44,363 nt of DNA. Origin: an uncultured Spirochaetales bacterium (lineage in GTDB: Bacteria; Spirochaetota; Spirochaetia; Sphaerochaetales; Sphaerochaetaceae). The stretch spans positions 1 through 44,363 of the forward strand of contig CASFLH010000046.1 of assembly GCA_949295505.1 (NCBI GenBank), given 5' to 3'. Both the position numbers and the translations under genes were made by a program. The notes beneath the pieces were generated by a model. The model had not been told where the DNA came from. It saw only the letters and a program-made list of their open reading frames with translations, and made no database searches. This document shows positions 24,957 through 33,397 of this stretch, piece by piece. Within the stretch, counting starts at the first letter, position 1. Each line of letters begins with the position of its first letter.

Positions 24957-26468
24957 TCACTTTACGCGGAAGTAATCGAAATCCGCATAGCCGTCACTCA
25001 CATTATTATCCTTGTTCGCAGCCCACAGTACAGACTTTGCGCCTGTCCAGGTCGCCGCCTCCAGAGGGAATATGTGATTGATTGTCTTATATTCAGCTCC
25101 GTCCGCAGAGTACGAGAGGAAGTAATTGCGGTCCTTTCTCAGATTGATCCGGAGATACGCCTTTCCAGACGCAGTATCATCGGCAAAGAGAAGCTCTTCC
25201 TCTGCAAATCCTTCATACATCGGCTGCAGGACTCTCCCCGAATAGACGCGGAAGCTGTATTTCCCCGCTTCATGATACAGACCAATGTAACCATACCTGT
25301 GACCAATCATGCCAATACCGGCGAAATCGCCATCAGCCCTGCCATCAAGCTCAAGGCATACATCGACCGTGAAGGAATCGCCCAGGGGTATCTGGGTAAG
25401 CGCATTCGGCGCATACCAGAGATAATTCTCCCTTTTCTCATTTCTCTTGCAATACATTCTAAGAAAGCCTTTCCTTGCTGAGAGCGAATAATTTGTCTTG
25501 TCAGGATTCGCCTGCCATTGCCACTGCAGAGAGAGGGCCTCCCCATCAAACTCATCGGAAGACTGCAGAGAGTACTGCGGTGCATCCTTCACTGGTTCTT
25601 CCCATTGATGCACGGGCTCCCCTATTCCATCTCCATCCCTGTCCATGCCTATGACAGGCCAAGCCTCATCTGTAAGCCGCATCGGCTGCAGATGTATGAT
25701 CCTGCCAAGCTCGCCGACATCCTGGAAATGGAGGAACCAGTCCCTACCATCCGGCGCGTTCACCCATCCGCCCTGATGAGCGCCAACGATTGAGGAACAT
25801 CCCTGATGCATGACGGGCCTGTATTCATATGGTCCATGGATGCTGCGGCTGCGGATACATGCCTGCCAGCCTTTCTTTACGCCTCCTGCTGGAAAAAGAA
25901 TGTAATAATAGCCCTTTCGTTTGTAAATCTTTAGACCTTCACAGGTATCTGCAATTAAGTCTCCGGAGAAGATGACTGAATACTCTCCTATGGTCTTAGT
26001 GCATTCAGCATCGATCTCAATGAGCGCCAGCCTGTTTCTTATGCCAGCACGTGAACCTGCGAACGCGAAGACCATGTACGTCCTGCCGTCATCATCCCAG
26101 AGAGGACAGGGATCAATCCATCCTCTGGCATGCGTCAGCATGTTAAGTTTAAAACTCCCTCTTATATCCTTTGAGCGTGCGATCTTTATTCCCTCGTCGA
26201 CAAGGGGAATGAAGATGAAGAACTCTCCATTGTGGTATCTGATCGCAGGAGCCCAGGTGCCAGAGCCATGTGATGGCACATTGTACTTCTCAAACGGCAG
26301 ACTTCTCACCGCATAGTTGATAAGCTCCCAGTGCACGAGATCCTTCGAGTGAAGAATCGGAACACCAGGAAGGTACGTGAACGAAGATGAGACAAAATAG
26401 AAATCATCACCGACCCTAACCGGGTCCGGATCGGAGTAATCACCGAAAATAACAGGATTTGTGTACAT
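24957..26468 (-). CDS. glycoside hydrolase family 43 (beta-xylosidase/alpha-L-arabinofuranosidase type)
   Basis: Five-bladed beta-propeller GH43 enzyme, 503 residues, with a C-terminal beta-sandwich as in GH43 beta-xylosidases. The catalytic base Asp is in NPVIFGDYSDPDPVRVGDDF. HSKDLVHWELI, the transition-state Asp in GWIDPCPLWDDDGRTYMVFA and the acid Glu in TCEGLKIYKRKGYYYILFPAGG follow. The C-terminal part (about residues 310-503) has the DUF1349-like pattern. No signal peptide, so it acts on imported oligosaccharides in the cytoplasm. The ATG at 26468 has GGAGGG upstream; the longer frame reads through the 23-bp repeats and is rejected. Separated from the GH127 operon by the DUF4143 gene but functionally linked to it. 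Confidence 0.9.
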   Translation of the reverse strand: MYTNPVIFGDYSDPDPVRVGDDFYFVSSSFTYLPGVPILHSKDLVHWELINYAVRSLPFEKYNVPSHGSGTWAPAIRYHNGEFFIFIPLVDEGIKIARSKDIRGSFKLNMLTHARGWIDPCPLWDDDGRTYMVFAFAGSRAGIRNRLALIEIDAECTKTIGEYSVIFSGDLIADTCEGLKIYKRKGYYYILFPAGGVKKGWQACIRSRSIHGPYEYRPVMHQGCSSIVGAHQGGWVNAPDGRDWFLHFQDVGELGRIIHLQPMRLTDEAWPVIGMDRDGDGIGEPVHQWEEPVKDAPQYSLQSSDEFDGEALSLQWQWQANPDKTNYSLSARKGFLRMYCKRNEKRENYLWYAPNALTQIPLGDSFTVDVCLELDGRADGDFAGIGMIGHRYGYIGLYHEAGKYSFRVYSGRVLQPMYEGFAEEELLFADDTASGKAYLRINLRKDRNYFLSYSADGAEYKTINHIFPLEAATWTGAKSVLWAANKDNNVSDGYADFDYFRVK

Positions 26469-26547
26469 TACAGCCCTCCGAAGCAATCGTAGCAGAAACG
26501 ACATATGGAATGAATACAGATCATTTCCTGATGTCTCACAAGTGGAA

Positions 26548-26639
26548 ATCTGCAAAACACGGAGCGAAACTTCTGCAAAACACGGAGTCAAATTTCTGCA
26601 AAATACGGAGTCAAACCTCTGCAAAACAAGAAGTCACTT
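26548..26639. repeat. four tandem 23-bp repeats
   Basis: The core TCTGCAAAACACGGAG recurs with its first T at 26549, 26572, 26595 and 26618, an exact 23-base period. Copies 1-3 are almost identical; copy 4 ends in a diverged half (AACAAGAAGTCA). The array lies between divergent GH43 and the DUF4143 gene, ending 15 bases before the latter's ATG. Two turns of helix per unit suit protein-binding iterons; slipped-strand repeat variation is the other reading. Confidence 0.9.
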
Positions 26640-26654
26640 GACTTTCTCATTATA

Positions 26655-27941
26655 ATGAAAGAAAATATCAACATGGATAGATACCTTCCACGAATTGCAG
26701 ACAAAGTCCTGGCTTTCAAACTGAAAACAAAAGGTGCAATCCTTGTCGAAGGACCCAAATGGTGCGGGAAATCGACAACATGCCTCAGACAGGCCAAATC
26801 TGTTATTTTCATGCAGGATACAGAGACAAGGGAACAGAACATTGCACTTGCGTATACTTCTGCCTCAACCTTGCTTGATAAGACTCCCCCATTACTGATT
26901 GATGAATGGCAGGAGGCCCCCGTGCTGTGGGACGCGGTCAGGAATGAGGTCGACAAACGGAACATTTTCGGGCAATTTCTTCTTACAGGTTCCGTCTCCC
27001 CCCTCAACGAAAGTGCGAAAAAGGAAATACATCATTCAGGTATTGGCCGCATCACGACAATGACAATGAAGCCAATGTCACTGTATGAATCTGAAGACTC
27101 GGACGGAACTGTATCCCTGAAAGCTCTATTCAATGGAGAGAGCGCTGCAGCCGTATCTGACAGGACACTTCAGGACTATGCCTACTATCTGTGTCGTGGT
27201 GGCTGGCCAAAGGCAATAGGCCTCGAACCTGAGGCTGCGCTGGAGCAGGCATTCGATTATTACGACCAGCTTGTAAGAACGGATTTCGCAAACGCTGTCA
27301 GCGGTGATTACTCCCAGGAAACCCTTCAGCGCCTCATGCGTTCCTATGCAAGACACCTTAGTACTTCCGCAACAAAGGCTCTCATACGCAAGGACCTTGG
27401 TTCTGAAAGCTTCTCGGATAAAACCTTCGACAGATATTACGAAGCACTGAAAAAGCTTTTCGTCATCGAGGATATCCCCGCATGGAATCCTAATATCAGG
27501 TCAAAGGCAAGGATTCAGACTACCCCTACCCGTCAATTCTGTGATCCATCAATTGCAACTGCAGCCCTTGGCCTCAGTCCGCAGGACCTGATTGATGATC
27601 TAAAGACATTCGGCCTCTTCTTCGAATCCATGTGTGACAGGGATCTCAGCGTTTACGCCTCCTCCCTGAACGGCAGGCTATATCACTATCGAGACAGCAA
27701 TGGGCTTGAGACAGATGCCGTCTTGCACCTGCGAAGTGGACAGTATGGCCTCATAGAAGTCAAACTGGGAAGACAGAGCGATATTGATTCCGCAGCAGAG
27801 CATCTGATTGCTCTATCCCGGAATATTGACACAAGCTATATGAAAGAACCCTCATTCATGATGGTCATCACTGCCAAGAATGCAGCATACACAAGACCGG
27901 ACGGAGTACATGTGGTTCCGCTTGCCTGTCTGAAGCCATGA
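26655..27941 (+). CDS. AAA-type ATPase with DUF4143 domain
   Basis: A 428-residue ATP-binding protein of the AAA/DUF4143 family common in gut anaerobes and spirochaetes. Walker A is EGPKWCGKSTT near residue 40, Walker B PLLIDEWQEAP near 85, and a sensor-like QFLLTGSVSP follows. The second half has the DUF4143 winged-helix plus restriction-endonuclease-like fold, with ETDAVLHLRSGQYGLIEVKLG near residue 355. That E-V-K pattern looks like a PD-(D/E)XK core. The ATG at 26655 overlaps a TATAAT; the next in-frame ATG (26673) is a possible start. Function is unproven. It interrupts the glycan locus, suggesting insertion as an accessory gene. Confidence 0.9.
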   Translation: MKENINMDRYLPRIADKVLAFKLKTKGAILVEGPKWCGKSTTCLRQAKSVIFMQDTETREQNIALAYTSASTLLDKTPPLLIDEWQEAPVLWDAVRNEVDKRNIFGQFLLTGSVSPLNESAKKEIHHSGIGRITTMTMKPMSLYESEDSDGTVSLKALFNGESAAAVSDRTLQDYAYYLCRGGWPKAIGLEPEAALEQAFDYYDQLVRTDFANAVSGDYSQETLQRLMRSYARHLSTSATKALIRKDLGSESFSDKTFDRYYEALKKLFVIEDIPAWNPNIRSKARIQTTPTRQFCDPSIATAALGLSPQDLIDDLKTFGLFFESMCDRDLSVYASSLNGRLYHYRDSNGLETDAVLHLRSGQYGLIEVKLGRQSDIDSAAEHLIALSRNIDTSYMKEPSFMMVITAKNAAYTRPDGVHVVPLACLKP

Positions 27942-27988
27942 TACTTTGGCAAAGCCGCGCCCTCCATTGCAGGAAGCGCGGACATTGT

Positions 27989-30313
27989 TCACCTTGTATT
28001 GCACTCAACTGCCTTGCAAAAATCCACAGATGAGAAATCCGTAGTGCCGTAGAGATCCTTAAGCGCCCAGTATGCTTTTCCCGCAACGGCAGGAATCCAT
28101 GCAAAACATGTCTTGTTTCCCTCGCCTTTGAGCCTGTTCCCGAATCCGGTATCCCCACTGAACATGGGGTCATCGACGGCATACCAGCTGAGAAGGTATC
28201 CTTCTTCCTGCAAACCGTAATGAGCATAGCCCCAGTCGCACTCAGGCAAGGAGACAGTCTGGTTGCAGCCAAGCCAGTACAGCTTCGCGATATCAAAAAG
28301 GTCCTCATCTCCAGAAAGCGCGGCGATACGCGAAAGCTCCGCAACGCCCATCAGCTGGAATGGGTGCGTATAGCCAGCACCGCAGGTGTCGCAGGCTCCA
28401 AGGCCTATGCTGGACAGGCCATAGCGCCTGAGCGTGCTCCCCTCAGGCAGAGGGATATCCCACAGACATACCCAGGAAGCGTAGATACGGGCCGCCTTGA
28501 CTGCTCCATCAAGGAACAGTTTGTCATGTGTCTCATCATAAAGCGACAGCATGCCGAACATTGGATAGAGAATGCTTTCATTGTCTATCAGCTCACCCTT
28601 GGAATAGATACTGTCGTGAACGCCTCCGTTGAATTTCATGTCAACGACTATGTTCTTATATACCCAGTTCCCTGTAAGTACAGCGGCGTCGATAAACCGC
28701 TTGTCGTCGGTAAGATGATAGAGATCGACAAGAAGCGGTATGCATGTTCCAGCAGATGATGACTGCTCATACTGCGTGGGACCAAACCAGAAACGCGGTT
28801 CCGTGAGCGGGGAGCCATCGAGTGCGTATGCACGGTAATACGAACCATCAGGGCGCTGTGCTTTCAAGAGGAACTCACCATATGAGAGAATCGCCTTGAG
28901 CCATGAAGGATGGTCATTGCCCTGTTCCTTCTCATAAAGGTAAACCTTCACAAGTGCGCTGACATCCTCGTTCATGCATCTCAGGTACGCGCCTTTAACT
29001 TTCGAAAGCGCCTCGATGACAGGTCTGCGGTACTCATAAAGAGGTCCCATCAGACTCTCGAGTTCCTCACCTTCAGCATAAGCGAGCGGAAGAAGAAGGC
29101 CGGTCCACCAGAAGTCAACTTTCTTCTCGTCAGTGTTGTAGAGGTTATAGAACATGCCGGACTCAGGGATATGGATGACATTGACAAAGAAATCAGCGAT
29201 GCGCCGCCCTCTGCGGATGTACTCAGGAATATCATTCTCATAGCCATAGCGCATGACACAGTAGGCGTTCAATAGGTTCTGGCCCGTGAATCCATACTGG
29301 ATGATATTCTCAAGCTGCACACCATCCTGCGGATGACAGTTCATGACATATCCAGCAGGCTCATTCTCATCCTCTTCCCTGCTCTTCTCCACATAATACC
29401 TGTTCAACGCTTCCAGCCTGTATCGGAATATCTCATCAGGTGATTCGGCAAGTTCTCTTGCCTTTATTTCCTTACCGCTGTGAAGAGCGCTGCGGATGCT
29501 GTACCAGAGCGCATCATGGAAGTCATCATGCTTCTCAAATAGATAGGAATATGAGAATTCCAGCTCATCACCTTCATCCAGGGGCCAGAAAGCTCCGAAC
29601 GGTACGGTCTTGAGGATGTACAGCCCGATAGTTGCCTCTCCCTCATAGAACGGATAGCACCCCTCTGCCTCAAACACGCCTTCATCATCGCTCCAAACCC
29701 CGATGCTGCCGATGTCAGTCTTCTGCATGAAAGATGAGCTGCCACTCTTCCTTTCAGGAAGGGAATCATAAGATGGGAACGGAGTGCGGCGCATGATCAT
29801 GCTACGATGGCTTTCTGGATCATAGACCAGGAACTGCGGATAATTCAGCCTGTCTTCCCTGTAGAGAAGTCTCTGTGTCTTGAAGAAATCCTCAAAGCCG
29901 TCCCCATCGATATCATTCTTGTCGAAAAGCTCTGGCGGCGCGAAGAAATTGCAGTTCTGGAAGCGTAGAGCGCTCTCTGGGAGGAACCGGGCTTTTGTCC
30001 TGATTCTCACCCCTGTTCCATCCTGTCCTTTCAGGATCCTGACATTGCGCCTGAGAGAAACCGAGCCACCTTCTGCGGAATATCTGTCAGAGACTTCCAG
30101 AGCGCTGTCATTGAAAGAAATCATGGCTTTGCACAGCAGCGCGCCATCCTCTTTTTCCACGGAGGAATAAGCTGCTGTAACTGTCGTGATACGATCTTCG
30201 CCGCTCTCCCAGAATTCCGCTGCGGCGGAAGCGGGGAACGAAAGCAGCACTATCGCTCCTTCATAAACGGCGATACGGCCTGAATTCCTGTCGTAATCAA
30301 TTGAATAGCTCAT
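27989..30313 (-). CDS. predicted (alpha/alpha)6-type carbohydrate-active protein, family not recognised
   Basis: 774 residues without a signal peptide. I cannot place it in a named glycoside hydrolase family. The first roughly 290 residues look like a beta-sandwich (alternating strands, APPELFDKNDIDGDGFEDFF resembling a calcium-binding loop). The rest has repeated helical pairs typical of an (alpha/alpha)6 barrel, with aromatic/acidic patches such as VDFWWTGLLLPLAYAEGEE, TEPRFWFGPTQYEQSSSAGT and FNGGVHDSIYS. It is the last gene of the lacI-GH127-transporter operon, four bases after the permease stop. Hydrolase or epimerase activity on an arabinose- or uronate-containing oligosaccharide is inferred from position only. 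Confidence 0.8.
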   Translation of the reverse strand: MSYSIDYDRNSGRIAVYEGAIVLLSFPASAAAEFWESGEDRITTVTAAYSSVEKEDGALLCKAMISFNDSALEVSDRYSAEGGSVSLRRNVRILKGQDGTGVRIRTKARFLPESALRFQNCNFFAPPELFDKNDIDGDGFEDFFKTQRLLYREDRLNYPQFLVYDPESHRSMIMRRTPFPSYDSLPERKSGSSSFMQKTDIGSIGVWSDDEGVFEAEGCYPFYEGEATIGLYILKTVPFGAFWPLDEGDELEFSYSYLFEKHDDFHDALWYSIRSALHSGKEIKARELAESPDEIFRYRLEALNRYYVEKSREEDENEPAGYVMNCHPQDGVQLENIIQYGFTGQNLLNAYCVMRYGYENDIPEYIRRGRRIADFFVNVIHIPESGMFYNLYNTDEKKVDFWWTGLLLPLAYAEGEELESLMGPLYEYRRPVIEALSKVKGAYLRCMNEDVSALVKVYLYEKEQGNDHPSWLKAILSYGEFLLKAQRPDGSYYRAYALDGSPLTEPRFWFGPTQYEQSSSAGTCIPLLVDLYHLTDDKRFIDAAVLTGNWVYKNIVVDMKFNGGVHDSIYSKGELIDNESILYPMFGMLSLYDETHDKLFLDGAVKAARIYASWVCLWDIPLPEGSTLRRYGLSSIGLGACDTCGAGYTHPFQLMGVAELSRIAALSGDEDLFDIAKLYWLGCNQTVSLPECDWGYAHYGLQEEGYLLSWYAVDDPMFSGDTGFGNRLKGEGNKTCFAWIPAVAGKAYWALKDLYGTTDFSSVDFCKAVECNTR

Positions 30314-30316
30314 ATA

Positions 30317-31153
30317 TCATCCTTTGACCGCACCTGCGGTAAGACCTTTGACCAGACCCTTCTGGAAAAGGAGGGTAAGAAGGACAGCCGGCAATATGAA
30401 CATCATTCCTGAAGCCGACATACGGCCCCAGAATGTCTGGAATGATGTGACATTCCCCGCGATTCCAACGGTGAGAGGCTGCGCGTTCCTCGATGTCAGA
30501 GAGAGCGCGAACATGAACTCGTTCCATGCATAGAGGAATGCCAGCATCGCGGAAACACCGATTGAGGACTTGCAAAGAGGTGTGACAATCCTTGAGAGCG
30601 TACCGAATGGTCCGAGTCCATCAATGGAAGCAGCCTCCTCTATCTCCAGGGGAACTGTCTGGAAGAAGTTCTTGAGAATCCAGATCACGAGTGTCATCTG
30701 GAATGGGATATACACTATTATCAGCGCAGTGCGCGTGTCACTCATGCGCATAGATGAAAGCAGAAGGAAGTACGGGACTACCATTACAATCTGCGGGACC
30801 ATCCTGACAGCCGTCACAAGGCTGAACACAACCCTTCTGTTGCGCTTTTTCGCATATCTGGCGAAACCATATGCCGAGGGAGTGCCTGCAAGCAGCGCGA
30901 TCGCTGTGCTTGTTATCGAAATAACAAGGCTGTTCGCCAGCTGATGCAGAAATGAGCTCTGGAACAGCACCTCCGTGTAATGCTTGAGCGTGAACGGATC
31001 GGGAATCCACTCAGGAGGAATCGCGAACATCTGTACATCCGTCTTGAATGAAGTCATCAGGATCCAGAATATCGGAAAGACAACGATTGCCGTGATTATC
31101 AGGAGATAGATATAAATGCACGTTACTGCGATTGGATTTCTTTTCCTTGCCAT
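30317..31153 (-). CDS. CUT1 sugar ABC transporter permease (MalG type)
   Basis: Inner-membrane permease with six helices, 278 residues. The EAA loop reads EIEEAASIDGLGPFGTLSRI near residue 190, which docks to the ATPase. The N-terminal region (FPIFWILMTSFKTD, EWIPDPFTLKHYTEVLF) is typical of MalG-type subunits. Its ATG is two bases after the stop of the other permease gene. No ATP-binding subunit is encoded in the window, so a shared MsmK/UgpC-type ATPase elsewhere is expected. Confidence 0.95.
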   Translation of the reverse strand: MARKRNPIAVTCIYIYLLIITAIVVFPIFWILMTSFKTDVQMFAIPPEWIPDPFTLKHYTEVLFQSSFLHQLANSLVISITSTAIALLAGTPSAYGFARYAKKRNRRVVFSLVTAVRMVPQIVMVVPYFLLLSSMRMSDTRTALIIVYIPFQMTLVIWILKNFFQTVPLEIEEAASIDGLGPFGTLSRIVTPLCKSSIGVSAMLAFLYAWNEFMFALSLTSRNAQPLTVGIAGNVTSFQTFWGRMSASGMMFILPAVLLTLLFQKGLVKGLTAGAVKG

Positions 31154-31154
31154 A

Positions 31155-32042
31155 TCACACCTCCTCCGATGAAAGCACTTTGTTGAGCAGTGTGCTGACT
31201 GCCAGAATCACAAGCGTGATCACAAGCGATGCCGCCGCTCCCTCTCCGAAGCGCAGGAATACGAATATCTCCTTGTAGATATAAGTGCTCACGACTTCCG
31301 TAGATCCTCCAGGACCGCCGCCTGTAAGGATGTAGACAAGATCATAGACTCTCGCCGCATCTGTGATTCTTATCACCAGGATGATGAGAATCGTCGGCTT
31401 AAGCTGCGGAAGCACGACTTTCCAGAATGTCTGCCACTTGTTCGCGCCATCTATCTCCGCCGCTTCATTGAGATCAGGGGAGAGATTCGACATGCCGGAA
31501 AGAAGCACGAGAATCACGAATGGGGCTGCAAGCCAGATACTAGAGATGAGAACAGTCGAGAATGCCGTCACTGCCGATGTGAACCAGAGCGGTCCCTGGA
31601 TACCGACGAGGCCAAGAAGCCCGTTCACGACACCATACTGGTCGGCGAACATCCATCGCCACATAAGTCCGGCGACAACCGGAGCAATCATAAGAGGGAT
31701 AGAAAATATAAGGCGGAAAACCTTTGACCCTGGAAGCTCCTCATTAAGGAGAACTGCAGTCATCATTGACACCACAAGCTCTATGGATATCGTAAGCACC
31801 ACAAATACAACTGTGTGCAGAAGCGACGAATAGAAGTCCGGTGATGTAAGGACTTCCGCATAATTCCTTATGCCGTTAAGCTCAGGAGCTCCGTAGAGGA
31901 CACTCTCCCCGTCTGAAAAGCTTATGAGCAGCGAATAGGCAAACGGAATCAGGAACACGACAGCAAAGACAATAAGCGAAGGCCCTGTCAGTTTCCAGAA
32001 TGCTGTTCTCTGGTTCTTCTCGATCTGATTCACTGCTTTCAT
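31155..32042 (-). CDS. CUT1 sugar ABC transporter permease (MalF/UgpA type)
   Basis: Six-helix permease, 295 residues. It has the MalF/UgpA features KLTGPSLIVFAVVFLIPFAYSLLISF and the EAA loop DLNEAAEIDGANKWQTFWKVVLPQL. It forms the translocation path with the following MalG-type protein. TAGGAGGG precedes the ATG at 32042. A strong hairpin between this gene and the binding-protein gene probably lowers permease expression relative to the binding protein. Confidence 0.95.
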   Translation of the reverse strand: MKAVNQIEKNQRTAFWKLTGPSLIVFAVVFLIPFAYSLLISFSDGESVLYGAPELNGIRNYAEVLTSPDFYSSLLHTVVFVVLTISIELVVSMMTAVLLNEELPGSKVFRLIFSIPLMIAPVVAGLMWRWMFADQYGVVNGLLGLVGIQGPLWFTSAVTAFSTVLISSIWLAAPFVILVLLSGMSNLSPDLNEAAEIDGANKWQTFWKVVLPQLKPTILIILVIRITDAARVYDLVYILTGGGPGGSTEVVSTYIYKEIFVFLRFGEGAAASLVITLVILAVSTLLNKVLSSEEV

Positions 32043-32060
32043 TTCTATCCCTCCTATGAT

Positions 32061-32080
32061 TCCACCCGTTTCCGGGTGGA
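32061..32080 (-). other. intercistronic stem-loop after the binding-protein gene
   Basis: Minus strand TCCACCCG-GAAA-CGGGTGGA is a perfect 8-bp stem with a stable GAAA tetraloop. There is no T-tract, so it probably protects the upstream mRNA and sets a high binding protein to permease ratio, as malE-malF hairpins do. Confidence 0.75.
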
Positions 32081-32089
32081 GAAAATCAA

Positions 32090-33355
32090 TTACTCTACAA
32101 CTCTCTCAAGTGCCTCACGAGCCTCCTGGAGACCCTGGTCAACAGAAACCTGTCTGGACATGATCTTTGAAAGCACTGTCGCCATCTCATTCTGGATCGA
32201 AGGGAACACAGGAGATTCAGTGGCGTTGTGTCCGACATCAAGAGCATCTGACATCAGCAGGATTGCTTCCTTGTCCTTCTCAGGGATCGTCTCATCAGCT
32301 TTTACGATCTCGAAGGAACTCTTGCGAGGCACAGGCAGCAGGAGCTGGGTACCCATTCCGGCAAGATTCTCTGCGCTTGTAGCCCACTCGATGAAATCCC
32401 ATGCCGCTTCCTTGTTCCTTGAACTTGAGGAAATCGCGAAACCCCATGTCCATACTGCTGTGGCGTCATATTTTCCGGCCGGCTGACGAGCCAGTGCAAA
32501 ATCCTCTGAAACAAGAGACTGCTCAGGATCTCTTGCCATCGCATAGGCATATGGCCAGTTCTTGATCATCGCAACCTTACCCTGCATGAAGAGGTTGTGG
32601 GCATCTGCATTGTCATAGCCGATTGAACCAGGCATTACGCTTCCATCCTCATACATCATCGCAAGGAGGAACTCAAATACTTCCTTTGCCGCCTCTGAGT
32701 CAACAACGACATTGCCCTCATCGTCGACAAACTCAGCACCGTTCTGGAAATACCAGTCAACAAGGTGCGTGACAGGCTCTCCTGCCTGCTTTGCCTCGAT
32801 GATTGTGCCGTATACGCCTGTCTCAGGATTTGTCAGCTTAATCGCAGCTTCCCTGAATTCCTCCCATGTGGTCGGGACTTCAATACCAGCTTCCTCGAAA
32901 AGATCCGTACGATAATAAACGATAGGTGTATGGATGAAATAAGGAATTGAATAAAGCTTGCCCTGATAAGAAGAAGCCTCAATTGCAGATTCCACGAAAT
33001 CTGCCCTGTCCTCATCACTGATCATATCATCCAGAGGTTCAATCCATCCGCGGGATGCGAACTCAGAAATCCACGGCTGGTCAGCATTGTAGATATCGAT
33101 GGCACCGCTTCTGGAAATGGATTCCTGGACAAATCTCTCATGCATGTTGTCATGTGGCAGCTCGATGAATTCAAGCTCAACTCCAGTCTCTGCTGTGTAC
33201 TGGGGGCTTATCTCTTTGAAGTACATGAACTGTGGAGATCCCGCCTCACCAGCAATGACAAGCTTCGTTGTCTCTGCGGATTCTGTCTGTCCGGCGGCAA
33301 ACGCCATGGTCACCATAAGCACCAGCGCGATTGCGGTCATCATTGCTTTTCTCAT
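32090..33355 (-). CDS. ABC transporter sugar-binding protein (CUT1)
   Basis: Periplasmic extracellular solute-binding protein family 1, 421 residues. The signal peptide MRKAMMTAIALVLMVTMAFA has no lipobox cysteine and mature protein starts near AGQTESAE, a leader style common in Sphaerochaeta-like spirochaetes. The mature part shows TGVELEFIELPHDNMHERFV, YSIPYFIHTPIVYYRTDLFEEAGIEVPTTWEEF and MKNWPYAYA-like segments of the family. GAAGGAGG stands before the ATG at 33355; a 12-codon longer frame is rejected. Likely ligand is an arabino- or xylo-oligosaccharide judged from flanking GH127 and GH43. Confidence 0.93.
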   Translation of the reverse strand: MRKAMMTAIALVLMVTMAFAAGQTESAETTKLVIAGEAGSPQFMYFKEISPQYTAETGVELEFIELPHDNMHERFVQESISRSGAIDIYNADQPWISEFASRGWIEPLDDMISDEDRADFVESAIEASSYQGKLYSIPYFIHTPIVYYRTDLFEEAGIEVPTTWEEFREAAIKLTNPETGVYGTIIEAKQAGEPVTHLVDWYFQNGAEFVDDEGNVVVDSEAAKEVFEFLLAMMYEDGSVMPGSIGYDNADAHNLFMQGKVAMIKNWPYAYAMARDPEQSLVSEDFALARQPAGKYDATAVWTWGFAISSSSRNKEAAWDFIEWATSAENLAGMGTQLLLPVPRKSSFEIVKADETIPEKDKEAILLMSDALDVGHNATESPVFPSIQNEMATVLSKIMSRQVSVDQGLQEAREALERVVE

Positions 33356-33370
33356 ATTTTCCTCCTTCTC

Positions 33371-33385
33371 GCCAGCCAGGCTGGC
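33371..33385. other. palindromic hairpin between GH127 and binding-protein genes
   Basis: GCCAGCC-A-GGCTGGC is a 15-base palindrome just upstream of the Shine-Dalgarno of the binding-protein gene. It could fold as a GCCAG/CTGGC hairpin at the GH127 mRNA end. No T-tract, so not a plain terminator. Confidence 0.4.
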
Positions 33386-33397
33386 AGGCAATTTGTG

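Noticed and set aside
26548-26640. 23-bp repeats as a small CRISPR array
   Set aside because: The units are contiguous with no unique spacers and no cas genes are present; they are tandem repeats.
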